Shown: positions 15,810-25,266, numbered from the stretch's first letter. The stretch is 34,723 nt of DNA from Microcystis aeruginosa W13-11 (GCA_009995705.1 JAADBR010000041.1:1-34723), one strand, 5' to 3'. The notes: generated from the sequence alone by a model not told the origin. Made by a program: numbers and translations.

Positions 15810-16481
15810 ATGCGATCGGAAACTGAATCGTCTCCTTTAGAGGTTAGCAAAACCACAAAACCCCCTCGATTAATTCTAGAAGGTTTATACGCTTTCTCGC
15901 CCAATCGGGAAACCCTAGGGGGAACCTCTTATCTTATTGTAGAAAATACCGGCAATATTCTGGTGGATTGTCCTGGCTGTGACGAGAGCGAGCGGGATTT
16001 TCTCCGAGAAAAGGGAGTCCGTTACTTATTTTTTACCCATCGCGGGGGTCAGGGTAAACAGAGGGATTCTCTGCAAAGTTGGCTTGATTGTGAGATTATT
16101 CTCCAGGAACAGGAAGCCTATCTGCTTCCTCACCGTCAAATTACCGTTTTTCAGCAGCAAATCCAGTTATCTCCCACTTGTAGGGGGTTTTGGACTCCTG
16201 GCCATTCTCCCGGTTCCTCCTGTCTCCACTGGAACCATCACGGGGGGGTTTTATTTACTGGTCGTCATCTTCTCCCTGACACCAAGGGTCAACCGCAACC
16301 CCTACAGACCGCGAAAACTTTCCACTGGCCGCGACAACTGCGATCGCAACAGGCTATTTTAGACCGTTTTAGTCCGGAAACTCTCTCCTATCTTTGTCCT
16401 GGTGCTAATACCGGCTTTTTACGCGGTCGGGGAATTATCGATCGCGCCTACGAAAAAATCAGCGCCAATCCTCTTAACTAA
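15810..16481 (+). CDS. metallo-beta-lactamase-fold protein with degenerate metal site
   Basis: From ATG 15810 (MRSETESS) the protein has 223 residues; a TTG at 15795 would add five. The fold is visible from TLGGTSYLIVENTGNILVDCPG through FWTPGHSPGSSCL to FTGRHLLPD. The usual HxHxDH motif after the second strand is replaced by THRGGQGK, so the first metal ligands are missing while the later TPGHSPGS histidine remains. It is thus unlikely to be a normal hydrolase. It reads in the same direction as thiL, 39 bp away, and may be cotranscribed. No substrate can be assigned. Confidence 0.8.
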   Translation: MRSETESSPLEVSKTTKPPRLILEGLYAFSPNRETLGGTSYLIVENTGNILVDCPGCDESERDFLREKGVRYLFFTHRGGQGKQRDSLQSWLDCEIILQEQEAYLLPHRQITVFQQQIQLSPTCRGFWTPGHSPGSSCLHWNHHGGVLFTGRHLLPDTKGQPQPLQTAKTFHWPRQLRSQQAILDRFSPETLSYLCPGANTGFLRGRGIIDRAYEKISANPLN

Positions 16482-16520
16482 AGACTTTTTAGAAGCTGTA
16501 TCGTTCAATTCCCAGAAATT

Positions 16521-17489
16521 ATGAATTTAACCGTTAAAGACTTGGGTGAACAGGGATTGCTACCGATTCTGCAAAAATATTGTCCTGCGGAGATTATCGG
16601 TGATGATGGGGCGATTTTATCCCTCAAGGATGGTTACTCTCTCGTTGTCACCACCGATGTTTTAGTTAATAACGTCCACTTTAGCGATCTTACCACCTCT
16701 CCCGAAGATGTGGGCTGGCGAGCGGCGGCGGCTAATTTATCGGATTTAGCGGCTATGGGGGCAGAACCCCTGGGAATTACGGTAGGATTGGCCTTAACTC
16801 CCAATCTAGCCATCGATTGGCTAGAAGGACTCTATCGGGGTCTTAGCTCTTGTCTGCAAGTATATCAGACGGCGATCGTCGGTGGCGATGTCTGTCGGGC
16901 TACGGAGATTAACATCAGCATCACCGCCCTGGGACAAGTGGCAAAAAATGAAGAAATTAGACGTTTTAATGCCAAAGTGGGCGATAGTATCGTTATTACA
17001 GGTTATCACGGTTTATCGCGGGCTGGATTAGAGTTACTCTTTCACCCTGAAACCGGGAGGAATTTAAATTCCGCCCAAAAAAAGCGATTAATCCAAGCTC
17101 ATCAACGCCCGCGACCGAGACTTGATTGCATACCACATTTACAAAAAATTGTCAAGCAATTTCCCATCGCCGGCATGGATAGCAGTGACGGGTTAGCAGA
17201 TGCCATCATGCAAATTTGTCGCTGTAGTGGGGTTGGTGCCGAAATCGAGCGGATTCCCCTGCATCCAACCCTGAAAGAATATGTAGGAGCCGAAAAAGCT
17301 CTAGAATGGGCTTTATACGGCGGTGAAGACTTTGAGTTAGTTTTGTCTTTGCCCCCGGACGATGCCCGAGAATTGCTGGAGAAAGTGGGGGAAGAGGGGG
17401 CGATAATCGGTCAAATTGTCCGGGGAAAAGAGATAAAATTAGCCGACGGTAGAAACCTCAGTTTAAGCTCCCGATTTCAACATTTTTAG
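16521..17489 (+). CDS. thiL: thiamine-monophosphate kinase
   Basis: A 322-residue PurM/ThiL-fold kinase with IIGDDGAIL (D28, D29), VVTTDVLVNNVHF (residues 42-54), NLSDLAAMGAEP, AIVGGDV and MDSSDGLADA, all diagnostic of ThiL. It phosphorylates thiamine phosphate to the active cofactor thiamine diphosphate with ATP and Mg2+ bound by these aspartates. No TPP riboswitch is visible upstream. It converges on ffh with three bases between the stops. Confidence 0.95.
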   Translation: MNLTVKDLGEQGLLPILQKYCPAEIIGDDGAILSLKDGYSLVVTTDVLVNNVHFSDLTTSPEDVGWRAAAANLSDLAAMGAEPLGITVGLALTPNLAIDWLEGLYRGLSSCLQVYQTAIVGGDVCRATEINISITALGQVAKNEEIRRFNAKVGDSIVITGYHGLSRAGLELLFHPETGRNLNSAQKKRLIQAHQRPRPRLDCIPHLQKIVKQFPIAGMDSSDGLADAIMQICRCSGVGAEIERIPLHPTLKEYVGAEKALEWALYGGEDFELVLSLPPDDARELLEKVGEEGAIIGQIVRGKEIKLADGRNLSLSSRFQHF

Positions 17490-17492
17490 CCT

Positions 17493-18929
17493 CTATAAAT
17501 CGCCAAAACCTTTCTTTTTCTTGATTTTCTTCGGTTTTTTTGGGCTGCCACCTTGACCGCGGAACCCCGGTTGACTGCCCCCCCCAAACATTCCGCCACC
17601 CATCCCGGGCATCCCCGGCATAGCGGGCATTTGTCCCCGTCCCATCTGTTGCATCATCGTTCGCATTCTGGTGAAATTAGTAATTAGTTTGGTAACTTCT
17701 GTTTCCGGATGTCCCGAACCCTTGGCAATGCGACGACGACGATTAGGAGACTTAGCCAATAAATCGGGGTTAGCGCGTTCCTCCGTGGTCATGGAATTAA
17801 TCATCGCTTCCGTGCGTTTTAACTCTTTTTCGCCCTTTTCGATGTCTGTCCCGCTCAGTTTGCCCAGACCAGGTATTAACTTCAAGACTCCCCCTAGGGA
17901 ACCCATATTTTTTAACAGCCGCATCTGTTTGAGGAAGTCATTAAAATCAAACTTAGCCTCTAAAATCTTGGCCTGCATTTTGGCCGCATCTTCTAGGTCT
18001 AACTGTTCCTGAGCTTTTTCCACTAGCGTCAGGACATCACCCATATTGAGGATGCGACTGGCGAGGCGATCGGGATAAAATGGCTCTAAAGCCTCGACTT
18101 TTTCCCCAACCCCAACAAATTTAATCGGTTGTCCCGATATTTGCCGCACTGATAGGGCTGCCCCACCGCGAGTATCGCCATCGAGTTTGGTGAGAATTGC
18201 CCCCGTGATGCCGATTTGTTGGTGAAAAGTGTGGGTGAGATTGGCCGCTTCCTGACCGGTCATCGCATCCAGCACTAATAAAGTGTCGTCGGGGTTGACA
18301 ATTTTCTTGATTTGTGCTAGTTCGCCCATCATCTGGATATCTATCTGCAAACGACCGGCGGTGTCGATGATAACCGTATCTACGCCTAATTCTTTGGCTT
18401 TTTCCACACCTTGACGGGCGATATCGACGGGATTAGCCTGAGAACCCATCTCGAAGACGGGAACATTTATCTGTTTACCGAGGGTGATTAGTTGGTCAAT
18501 GGCCGCCGGACGGTAAACATCGGTAGCCACCATCAGGCAGCTTTTGGACTGTTTGCGGAGATATAGGGCTAATTTGGCGGTGGCGGTGGTTTTTCCTGTC
18601 CCTTGCAACCCGGCCATTAAAATTACGGTGGGGGGTTTATCGGCCTGAGCTAGGGGAACGTTACTTTCCCCCATAATTTTGACCAATTCATCATAGACAA
18701 TTTTGATAAATTGCTGCCCGGGATTGACTCCGGAAATAACTTCAGCGCCGAGGGCTTGTTTTTCGACCTCAGCAATAAATCCCTTGACTACCTGTAGGTT
18801 AACATCTGCTTCTAATAAAGCCCGCCGGACTTCTTTGAGGGTTTCTTGTATATTGGCCGAGGAGATTTTATCTTGACCTCGTAATTTTTTCCATGCGTCT
18901 TCTAAGCGGTCGGCCAGTGCGTCGAACAT
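17493..18929 (-). CDS. ffh: signal recognition particle GTPase Ffh (SRP54)
   Basis: A 478-residue SRP54 protein: helical N domain (1-95), GTPase G domain with P-loop GLQGTGKT (107-114), DTAGRLQ, TKLDGD and GVGEK, and a methionine-rich M domain from about 300 (MRTMMQQMGRGQMPAMPGMP) that binds signal peptides and 4.5S RNA. The end is glycine-rich and then basic (KKPKKIKKKKGFGDL), as in cyanobacteria. It directs nascent membrane proteins to the translocon and, in this lineage, to thylakoids. The 925 bp upstream hold no recognisable SRP RNA. Confidence 0.96.
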   Translation of the reverse strand: MFDALADRLEDAWKKLRGQDKISSANIQETLKEVRRALLEADVNLQVVKGFIAEVEKQALGAEVISGVNPGQQFIKIVYDELVKIMGESNVPLAQADKPPTVILMAGLQGTGKTTATAKLALYLRKQSKSCLMVATDVYRPAAIDQLITLGKQINVPVFEMGSQANPVDIARQGVEKAKELGVDTVIIDTAGRLQIDIQMMGELAQIKKIVNPDDTLLVLDAMTGQEAANLTHTFHQQIGITGAILTKLDGDTRGGAALSVRQISGQPIKFVGVGEKVEALEPFYPDRLASRILNMGDVLTLVEKAQEQLDLEDAAKMQAKILEAKFDFNDFLKQMRLLKNMGSLGGVLKLIPGLGKLSGTDIEKGEKELKRTEAMINSMTTEERANPDLLAKSPNRRRRIAKGSGHPETEVTKLITNFTRMRTMMQQMGRGQMPAMPGMPGMGGGMFGGGSQPGFRGQGGSPKKPKKIKKKKGFGDL

Positions 18930-19049
18930 AGTTTCGGAATTAAATTTTTAACTAGATCGATTTTATCTCAAATGTCGGGGGAAGACCCCCGTTCTTACCC
19001 TGTCATTGGTCAGGGATCGGCAGCAAAGTTCGATCGAATGTTAAACTGA

Positions 19050-19172
19050 TTCTGTCTTAGCTTCGCAAGTATTCGATCGCTGCAGGAATCGATTCAAGAG
19101 AAAACCGAGGGGCCGGACCTTAAATTCCAGGTCGTCAGTGAACTGTTTGTAGAAGCTGAAAGGTTCATCTGA
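19050..19172 (+). pseudogene. possible C-terminal gene fragment
   Basis: After ATG TTA AAC TGA (19038-19049) the same frame stays open for 40 codons: FCLSFASIRSL, then QESIQEKTEGPDLKFQVV and SELFVEAERFI, ending in TGA. The composition is protein-like, but no family is recognised and a start is lacking unless the first TGA is a mutation. Confidence 0.25.
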
Positions 19173-19582
19173 TTAGCTGGAAACCCTATCCGGCAAAGGA
19201 TTAATTCAATTTAGATTTGGAAAAAAACACAAAAGACTTATCTGGAAGGTGTTTCAATCCCTTAATCTCCTGATAAACCGCCGAGAAGCATACCAAACTC
19301 AGAAGAGCCATAATTATTCTCAATTTTTATAATTGAGATAGTTTGTGCCGCTTAAATAAAGAGGTTTTGATAACCAAATTAAAGCATATCTCAAGAATTT
19401 TGACTTAAAAGTAAAACTTCAGGTTTTCATTCATGACAAATGTACCAATTAACTAATTTTCCTCAAAAAATAGTCAGCCCATAATTATCACATATAATTA
19501 GTTTGCAGGAGTTCTAATATGCGAATTAATTATCGAAGCTGGGCGAAGTGAAAGACGATAGGGAGAATTTTTTATTTCTTGA

Positions 19583-19842
19583 CTTGGCGCAATTATCGGC
19601 ATTGCTTGGGCATTACTTCGACCTTTCTTCGGTAAATTAACCCGTTTACCTAGTCATGGCGCTGCCCCCTAGACGACTAGAAGGAAACTTCGCCTCCCGC
19701 GCCAGCAGTATAGTTGGTTGGACAAAATTAGAAGCCATCAACTGAAAGTGTTAAAAAATACCCCAGACACCAAATTATTGATTTCTCTGCAATAGCCATT
19801 TTCTCTTGCTAGATGCCGGCAATGCCATAGAATCCGCCTAAT
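19583..19842 (+). pseudogene. possible frameshifted gene remnant
   Basis: Four protein-like pieces follow one another with frame changes or stops: GAIIGIAWALLRPFFGKLTR (ending at TAG 19670), RRLEGNFASRASSIVGWTKL (ending at TGA), LKVLKNTPDTKLLISLQ (TAG) and LLLDAGNAIESA (TAA). This suggests a gene decayed by several mutations. The parent family is not recognised. Confidence 0.3.
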
Positions 19843-19854
19843 TTGCTTAATGGT

Positions 19855-21015
19855 TTATCTTTTCTTCCCTATCGATAGGTTTTTAAACCAGCCGCGTCGC
19901 CAAAAGAAAATGATTAAACTGAAAGCAACCGTTAGCATCAACACCCAGACGAACACATAGCCCCAATACCATTCTAATTCGGGCATATTATAGGGAGATT
20001 TATCAGGATTAAAGTTCATGCCATAAATACCAGCAATGAAGGTGAGAGGGATAAAAATCGTCGAGATTACGGTTAAAGTTTTCATAATCTCGTTCATTTT
20101 ATTACTCACAGAAGACAGGTAAAAATCCATTAAACCATTGGCAAATTCTCGGTAATTTTCGATAACATCAAGGATTTGTACCACATGGTCATAACAGTCC
20201 CGTAGATAGGGTTTAATTGTTGTATCGATAAGAATATACTCATCGCGCAAAAGAGCATTGAGAGTGTCTCTTTGCGGCCAAATTGCTCGTCGCAGGGAGA
20301 GTAATTCCTGACGTAGTTGGTAAATTTGCGATAAAGTCTGTTCTGTGGGACTAGCTAAAATTTCGTTTTCTAACTCCTCGATTCTTTCTCCGTAGGACTC
20401 TAAAACAGGAAAATAACCGTCAATAATAGCATCCCAAATCGAGTAGGCTAAATAACCCGATTTTTGCTGCCGGATAGAACCTTTATTTAAACGGATTCTT
20501 TCCCTAACTCCCTCTAAAGAATCGTATTGTCCTTCTTCCTGCACGGTTAAAATATAATTATTCCCGACTATTAAACTGATTTGTTCTAGCAAAAAAACTT
20601 GATGATCGATCAGGATAGCCATTGGCACTATAATTAAAATATAATTCTCGTATTCTTCCACTTTTGGTCTTTGGGGAATACTGACTATATCCTCAAGGGT
20701 TAAGGGATGTAAATGAAAAATTTCTGCCAACTCTTGCAGTTTATCTTCATTACCCAAACCGACGATATCAATCCAAGAGATGGAATCATTGGATAAGTAT
20801 TTAAGACAGTCTTGGGGTAAGAGATTATTAACTCTAGTGGCTTGTTGGGAGTTATAATTAATTAAAAATATCTCCGTAGCAACGGCATTTTCGTCGATGG
20901 TGATTAACCCTGGCATTGTCCCGGGTTGGTTATAGTGATAATCGTAAAGATGGGGTTTTGTTTGGGAGGATTTTCGCCCTTTTTTATACCTAGTTAATTT
21001 TTTGTTATTGCTCAT
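19855..21015 (-). CDS. corA: CorA-family magnesium/cobalt transporter
   Basis: A 386-residue CorA protein with a large cytoplasmic N-terminal domain rich in helices (ESYGERIEELENEIL...; LLSLRRAIWPQRDTLNALLRDE), the pore motif YGMNF after the first membrane segment (VISTIFIPLTFIAGI), and a second segment (YVFVWVLMLTVAFSLIIFFW). It forms pentameric Mg2+/Co2+ channels gated by cytoplasmic Mg2+. The usual acidic loop after GMN is present as NPDKSPYNMPELEW. The ATG at 21015 is chosen from the basic SNNKKLTRYKKGRKS start seen in relatives. Confidence 0.94.
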   Translation of the reverse strand: MSNNKKLTRYKKGRKSSQTKPHLYDYHYNQPGTMPGLITIDENAVATEIFLINYNSQQATRVNNLLPQDCLKYLSNDSISWIDIVGLGNEDKLQELAEIFHLHPLTLEDIVSIPQRPKVEEYENYILIIVPMAILIDHQVFLLEQISLIVGNNYILTVQEEGQYDSLEGVRERIRLNKGSIRQQKSGYLAYSIWDAIIDGYFPVLESYGERIEELENEILASPTEQTLSQIYQLRQELLSLRRAIWPQRDTLNALLRDEYILIDTTIKPYLRDCYDHVVQILDVIENYREFANGLMDFYLSSVSNKMNEIMKTLTVISTIFIPLTFIAGIYGMNFNPDKSPYNMPELEWYWGYVFVWVLMLTVAFSLIIFFWRRGWFKNLSIGKKR

Positions 21016-21106
21016 AGTTGAGATTGATCGCTATTTGCCTTTTTCTTAGCATTGATCCCTCAAAAATGCCGCAATTTTTAGCTAACTTTAAGATTGTCCA
21101 AGATTG

Positions 21107-22384
21107 TTAAAAAACGAAGATTAAACGTAAATGCCAATTATTAGCCGTTTCTCTCTCGATTTCGATGCGACGGATAAACTCACGAAAATAAAAACGGCGC
21201 TCTATTTCCGATAAATCTCGCCAAAATTGCGGAAAAGCAACGGCACGAGCGATAATAGTCAGGTTATCGGGGGGTAATTGGTCTAAACGTCCTTGAATCT
21301 GTGCGATCTCGTTTTTCAGTTTATAGGCCCGTAGATTAGCCGTTTCTTGATCTAAAATTCCCGCCGCTTCTAGGGAGGGCAATTGGCACAAAATATCGTT
21401 TTTTTGACCTATTTCCTCGCTCATTCCCCGTTTAATCGTTTCTAAATCCGGTAAAGATATCTGAGCGATCGTCGGTGGTAGATCTTGACAAATGCGCTCG
21501 ATTGTGCTATGAAGAATTTTTTCATAAGCGATCGCCGAACATTTTTTTGTCTGGGGACATTGCAAAGGTCGCAAATAGAGGTATTCTGTGCCTTTTCCTC
21601 GCGCTGTCACTTTGGTAATCGTCATCCCCGATTGACATTGACTACAGACGACTAAACCCGCTAAGGAACGCGGGGCGCTGGCGCTGCGGGGGGGTAATTT
21701 GCGATTATTTCTCAGGATGCGATCAATCTGGGCTGCTTCTTCCCGGGAGATAATCGGGGTGTGGGTATCAGGGATAATATCTTGACCGAGATAGCACAAA
21801 TCGCCGCGATAAACGGGATTGGTCAGCCATTTATGGGCAGTAGCTACGGATATCTTTTTGCCGTAGCGTTTTTCTAGATAGCGCACCGTGGAACGCAGGG
21901 AAGCGGAAATCAAAAAGCGATCAAAAAAGTCTTTGACCACTGGTGCGGTACTGCGATCGAGTATATAACGATCCTTGCCACGACGATAACCGTAGGGTGC
22001 TTTTCCGGGGGGAGGCAAAGCTTGCAGACGATTGTGAGCATGACCTGCTTTTAAACGATTACTTAGTTCGTTTTTTGATATTTCTTGCAGAATTTTGGCA
22101 AAATTCAGCTTATAATCTGGGTCTTCTAGGGCAATTATATCTATGTCGAGGGCTTCTAAGGATTGTAAAACTTTGCTAACTTCCGTGCCATTGTCTCCCA
22201 ATTCTGCTAGGCGACGCAGGATCAACAGTCGGGGGGGAGTCCCTTGACAATCGCGGAGTAGTTGCCGCCGCTGTGAGCGATCGCCAAAATCCTGATACAC
22301 TTGTTCGGGAAAATAGTCCCAAATCGAAGCATCGGGGGGACTATCGATCAGGGGGTTAGTATAGGTGTAGGCGATAATTTTCAT
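21107..22384 (-). CDS. serine-recombinase-like protein lacking catalytic residues
   Basis: A 425-residue protein with the large serine recombinase plan: a resolvase-like N-terminal domain (about 1-95), a recombinase domain (about 118-225; PPPGKAPYGYRRGK, then HKWLTNPVYRGDLCYLG), a zinc ribbon (VVCSQCQSGM ... CPQTKKCSA, about 245-285) and a helical tail with REFIRRIEIE. It resembles XisF-type cyanobacterial recombinases. The expected N-terminal Y-A-R-V-S is YTYTN, with no serine at the catalytic position, and the DRLxR arginine motif reads LRRLAEL. Strand exchange is therefore doubtful, and a domesticated DNA-binding role is possible. No element boundaries or att sites are seen beside it. Confidence 0.8.
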   Translation of the reverse strand: MKIIAYTYTNPLIDSPPDASIWDYFPEQVYQDFGDRSQRRQLLRDCQGTPPRLLILRRLAELGDNGTEVSKVLQSLEALDIDIIALEDPDYKLNFAKILQEISKNELSNRLKAGHAHNRLQALPPPGKAPYGYRRGKDRYILDRSTAPVVKDFFDRFLISASLRSTVRYLEKRYGKKISVATAHKWLTNPVYRGDLCYLGQDIIPDTHTPIISREEAAQIDRILRNNRKLPPRSASAPRSLAGLVVCSQCQSGMTITKVTARGKGTEYLYLRPLQCPQTKKCSAIAYEKILHSTIERICQDLPPTIAQISLPDLETIKRGMSEEIGQKNDILCQLPSLEAAGILDQETANLRAYKLKNEIAQIQGRLDQLPPDNLTIIARAVAFPQFWRDLSEIERRFYFREFIRRIEIERETANNWHLRLIFVF

Positions 22385-22621
22385 GTTTTGCCGAAATCCT
22401 CCTATAGATAAACTGTACTATATTAAAACCCCGTCCTGAAAATTTTAGTACAAATGATCCGACTTTTTCGACCCAGCCTCCTTCTCCCCGATCATAGACA
22501 GTCTTAACCAATAATTTAGATAGTCAACAGCTCATAAGTAGTGGGACTTAAAATCTTGAAACCTGTTGCTAGTAGAAGGAAAATTCTTTCAGCACTTCGC
22601 TGGTAAATAGCGGAGCGGTGG

Positions 22622-23737
22622 TTATCTTTTCACCCCCTTGCCTCGCGCGTCTTTAACTGGTACTTTCGGATCGGTGGCGATGATGTGAAGATCGATATTT
22701 TTCTGCCAGATCAGGCGCATGAGTTTTTGGGTGAAAGAACCTTTGATGAAATGCTTCCAGCGCGACTGACGGCTCTCTCCGATTACAATCTGGGTGATTC
22801 GTTCCTGCTCGGCCACTTCGGCGATCGCTTCGGCCACCTGATAGCTTTTAATCCGTAAGAATTTGCCCTCGAATTCCCCACATAAACGTTCGCAGGTTTC
22901 GATATGTAAAGCCTCCTCTCTGGTGAGAAAGCGATCGGGGTTATCGACGAAAATCACAAAAAATTCCGCGTTCATATACCCCGCTATCCGCGCTCCCCGC
23001 CGTAATAATCGTAAAGAGTTGGGATAGGTGGAAACACAGACTAATACCCGTTCGTGAACGGGACAGGATTGACCGATAAATGTCGAATTACTCGCTTCTT
23101 CTTCTACTGTATCGGCCACTTCGCGCAGGGCGAGTTCCCGTAGGGCGATTAAATTACGCCGTTGAAAGAAATTATTTAAAGATGGTTGGATCTTTTCAGG
23201 AGCGTAGATTTTTCCCGCTAATAATCTTTCCTCTAGGGTTTCGGGAGTAACATCTACCACGATCACTTCATCGGCTTCCTCCAAAACTCGATCGGGTATT
23301 CTCTCCCGCACCACCACCCCAGTGATCCTAGCAACCAGATCGTTTAAACTCTCGATATGCTGGATATTCACGGTCGAGTAAACATCGATTCCCCGGGATA
23401 AAATTATCTCTACGTCCTGAAAGCGTTTCTCTCGCTCCGAACCGGGTACATTCGTGTGGGCCAATTCATCAATCAGACACAGCTGTGGTGAGCGGGCGAT
23501 AATCGCTTCCGTATCCATTTCCGAGAGAGTGAATCCCTCTTTCTCTAGGATTTTTCTTGGTACGATTTCCAATCCCCCGGCTTTTTCGGCGGTCTCTTTC
23601 CTGCCGTGGGTTTCAAGCAGTCCAATCACCACGTCGGTTCCCTGCTTTCTGAGGCTATATCCCTCCTCCAGCATCTTGTAGGTTTTCCCGACTCCAGGAG
23701 CCATCCCGATAAAAATTTTATGTCTTCCCCGTCGCAC
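22622..23737 (-). CDS. kdpD: short KdpD-like protein (KdpD plus USP domains, no kinase)
   Basis: A 371-residue protein: N-terminal KdpD domain with Walker A GMAPGVGKT (residues 11-19), Walker B CLIDELAHTNVPGS and VYSTVNIQHIESLND, then a universal-stress-protein domain (about 225-360; VLVCVSTYPNSLRLLRRGARIA, IVIGESRQSRW). The four-helix and histidine kinase parts of full KdpD are absent. Such short KdpD forms are known in cyanobacteria. It probably senses K+ status or binds a nucleotide, but signals through another protein; no kdpABC or kdpE is nearby. The GTG start at 23737 is supported by AAGGAG about eight bases upstream. Downstream 22385-22621 shows nothing recognisable. Confidence 0.88.
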   Translation of the reverse strand: MRRGRHKIFIGMAPGVGKTYKMLEEGYSLRKQGTDVVIGLLETHGRKETAEKAGGLEIVPRKILEKEGFTLSEMDTEAIIARSPQLCLIDELAHTNVPGSEREKRFQDVEIILSRGIDVYSTVNIQHIESLNDLVARITGVVVRERIPDRVLEEADEVIVVDVTPETLEERLLAGKIYAPEKIQPSLNNFFQRRNLIALRELALREVADTVEEEASNSTFIGQSCPVHERVLVCVSTYPNSLRLLRRGARIAGYMNAEFFVIFVDNPDRFLTREEALHIETCERLCGEFEGKFLRIKSYQVAEAIAEVAEQERITQIVIGESRQSRWKHFIKGSFTQKLMRLIWQKNIDLHIIATDPKVPVKDARGKGVKR

Positions 23738-23820
23738 AATTGTCTCCTTTTTGGCAACTTACCTTACAGATTAAGATAATTCGATCGTAGCCGGGGCGTT
23801 TTTTGGTACCATTAATCCTT

Positions 23821-25266
23821 TTAATAGTGACGTGGAGTATAAACCCATTGTTTTGTTTTACCTTGCCCAATGAGGCGAGTTTTACTCGATCCGACCAAAA
23901 TTATAGTCCGCATATCCGCATCTTTAATAGTCATATCCTCTAGGAATTTCACCGTCACTGTTTCCCCTTTTCGCCCTAAATTACGCGCTAGTACCACGGG
24001 AGTTTGCGGCGATCGCCATTGTAATAAAATCTCTTTTGCCTTCTCCAATTGCCAAGTGCGCTCTTGAGACACAGGATTATAAAATGCGATCGCTAAATCA
24101 GCACGGGCCGCTAACTCAATGCGCTGAGAAATCACCTGCCAAGATTTGAGAATATCTGATAGGGAAATCGCACAAAAATCATGGCCCAAAGGTGCGCCAA
24201 CCCTAGCAGCCGCCGCTTGCATGGCCGAAATCCCCGGACAGACCTGAATGGCCACCTGCTGCCATTCCTGTTTGGCTTTTTTTTCTAATACCTCAAATAC
24301 GGCCGCAGCCATGGCATAAATTCCCGGATCTCCAGAAGAAACTAAGACAACTGACCGCCCCTTAGCCGCTAAATCTAGGGCTATTTCTGCGCGATCGAGT
24401 TCCACCCGATTATCCGATTCATGGCGGACAATTTTTGGTTTTCTCAGGAATTCTACCAAATCCAAATAGGTTTTATAACCCACCCAATCCGTGGCTTTTT
24501 CCAACACTTCTCGAACTTCCGGCGACATCCAATTTAGCGCACCCGGTCCAGTTCCGACTATGGCTAATTTACCTTGACTTTCTTGATCCAAATCCCCCAG
24601 GTAAAAACTAGATTTTTCCTTAATTTGCTGGCTTTCCTCACAGAGATAAACTAAACAGTTACTACTAGGTTTTGCCAAGTTTAAGTTATTTTTATCGATA
24701 ATCTCAATGCTCAATTTTGCTGCTGATGAAATTGGTAAATTACTATTTTTTAACCAGTCCGCTTCACCGATTAATTTTACTTTTTCACCCGCCAATAAAT
24801 CGGACAAAAACTTCTTAGCATCATCGGGATTAACTAACTGATAACCCGGGGGTGGCGATAATAAAGTAGTTTTAAATCTAATATCACCAGTGGTGGTAAT
24901 TGCGGGGGAAATTTGCCAAACCGAGGCAATTTGACGAGCGAGATCATTAACCCCTTGTAAACCCCCTAACAAAGGCACTACGGCGCTGCCATCTTCTGCG
25001 ATTGCTAATACAGGCGGTTCTTGCCATTTATTAGTTAATAAAGGTGCTACAGTGCGAATTAAAATACCCGCCGCACAAATGCCAATAATTGGCGTTCCCG
25101 TCTGGAAAAATTCTCGCACCGTTTCCCCAAAATTAGTATAGGTAAAATCAGCCGACTGGGTACGATTTATTAACCCATAAACCACTGCTTCCGGTAGGGC
25201 CATTTGCACTTGACGAGCCACGGGAATACTGGTTTCTCCTAAAATGAGAATAGCTGGAGGTTTCAT
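23821..25266 (-). CDS. cobJ: CbiG-CobJ fusion, precorrin-3B C17-methyltransferase
   Basis: A 481-residue two-domain cobalamin enzyme. Residues 1 to about 215 are CbiG-like (GICAAGILIRTVAPLL, AIAEDGSAVVPLLGGLQGVN). From about 232 the tetrapyrrole methylase domain begins (KLAIVGTGPGALNWMSPEV, VVLVSSGDPGIYAMA, QVCPGISAMQAAAARVGAPL, DLAIAFYNP). The CobJ half contracts the corrin ring by C17 methylation with S-adenosylmethionine; CbiG opens the lactone in the cobalt-early route, and the fusion is common in cyanobacteria. The ATG overlaps the stop of the Uma2 gene (ATGA). No cobalamin riboswitch is visible. Confidence 0.92.
   Translation of the reverse strand: MKPPAILILGETSIPVARQVQMALPEAVVYGLINRTQSADFTYTNFGETVREFFQTGTPIIGICAAGILIRTVAPLLTNKWQEPPVLAIAEDGSAVVPLLGGLQGVNDLARQIASVWQISPAITTTGDIRFKTTLLSPPPGYQLVNPDDAKKFLSDLLAGEKVKLIGEADWLKNSNLPISSAAKLSIEIIDKNNLNLAKPSSNCLVYLCEESQQIKEKSSFYLGDLDQESQGKLAIVGTGPGALNWMSPEVREVLEKATDWVGYKTYLDLVEFLRKPKIVRHESDNRVELDRAEIALDLAAKGRSVVLVSSGDPGIYAMAAAVFEVLEKKAKQEWQQVAIQVCPGISAMQAAAARVGAPLGHDFCAISLSDILKSWQVISQRIELAARADLAIAFYNPVSQERTWQLEKAKEILLQWRSPQTPVVLARNLGRKGETVTVKFLEDMTIKDADMRTIILVGSSKTRLIGQGKTKQWVYTPRHY

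Larger units (their letters stand above)
18930..19854. other. 925-bp spacer with decayed coding fragments
   Basis: No intact gene is seen. It holds a GC hairpin (cggggg-aaga-cccccg, 18976-18991) just upstream of ffh. A protein-like open stretch lies at 19050-19172 and broken protein-like frames at 19583-19842, described separately. Between them, 19180-19560 is AT-rich with nothing recognisable. Confidence 0.6.

Noticed and set aside
18930..19854. Possible 4.5S SRP RNA or other structured RNA next to ffh.
   Set aside because: No conserved SRP RNA loop was found. The visible hairpins are short and the region holds decayed coding fragments.
21107..22384. Recombinase as the marker of an integrated excisable element.
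   Set aside because: Flanking genes are housekeeping on both sides, no att-like direct repeats were seen, and the catalytic residues are missing.
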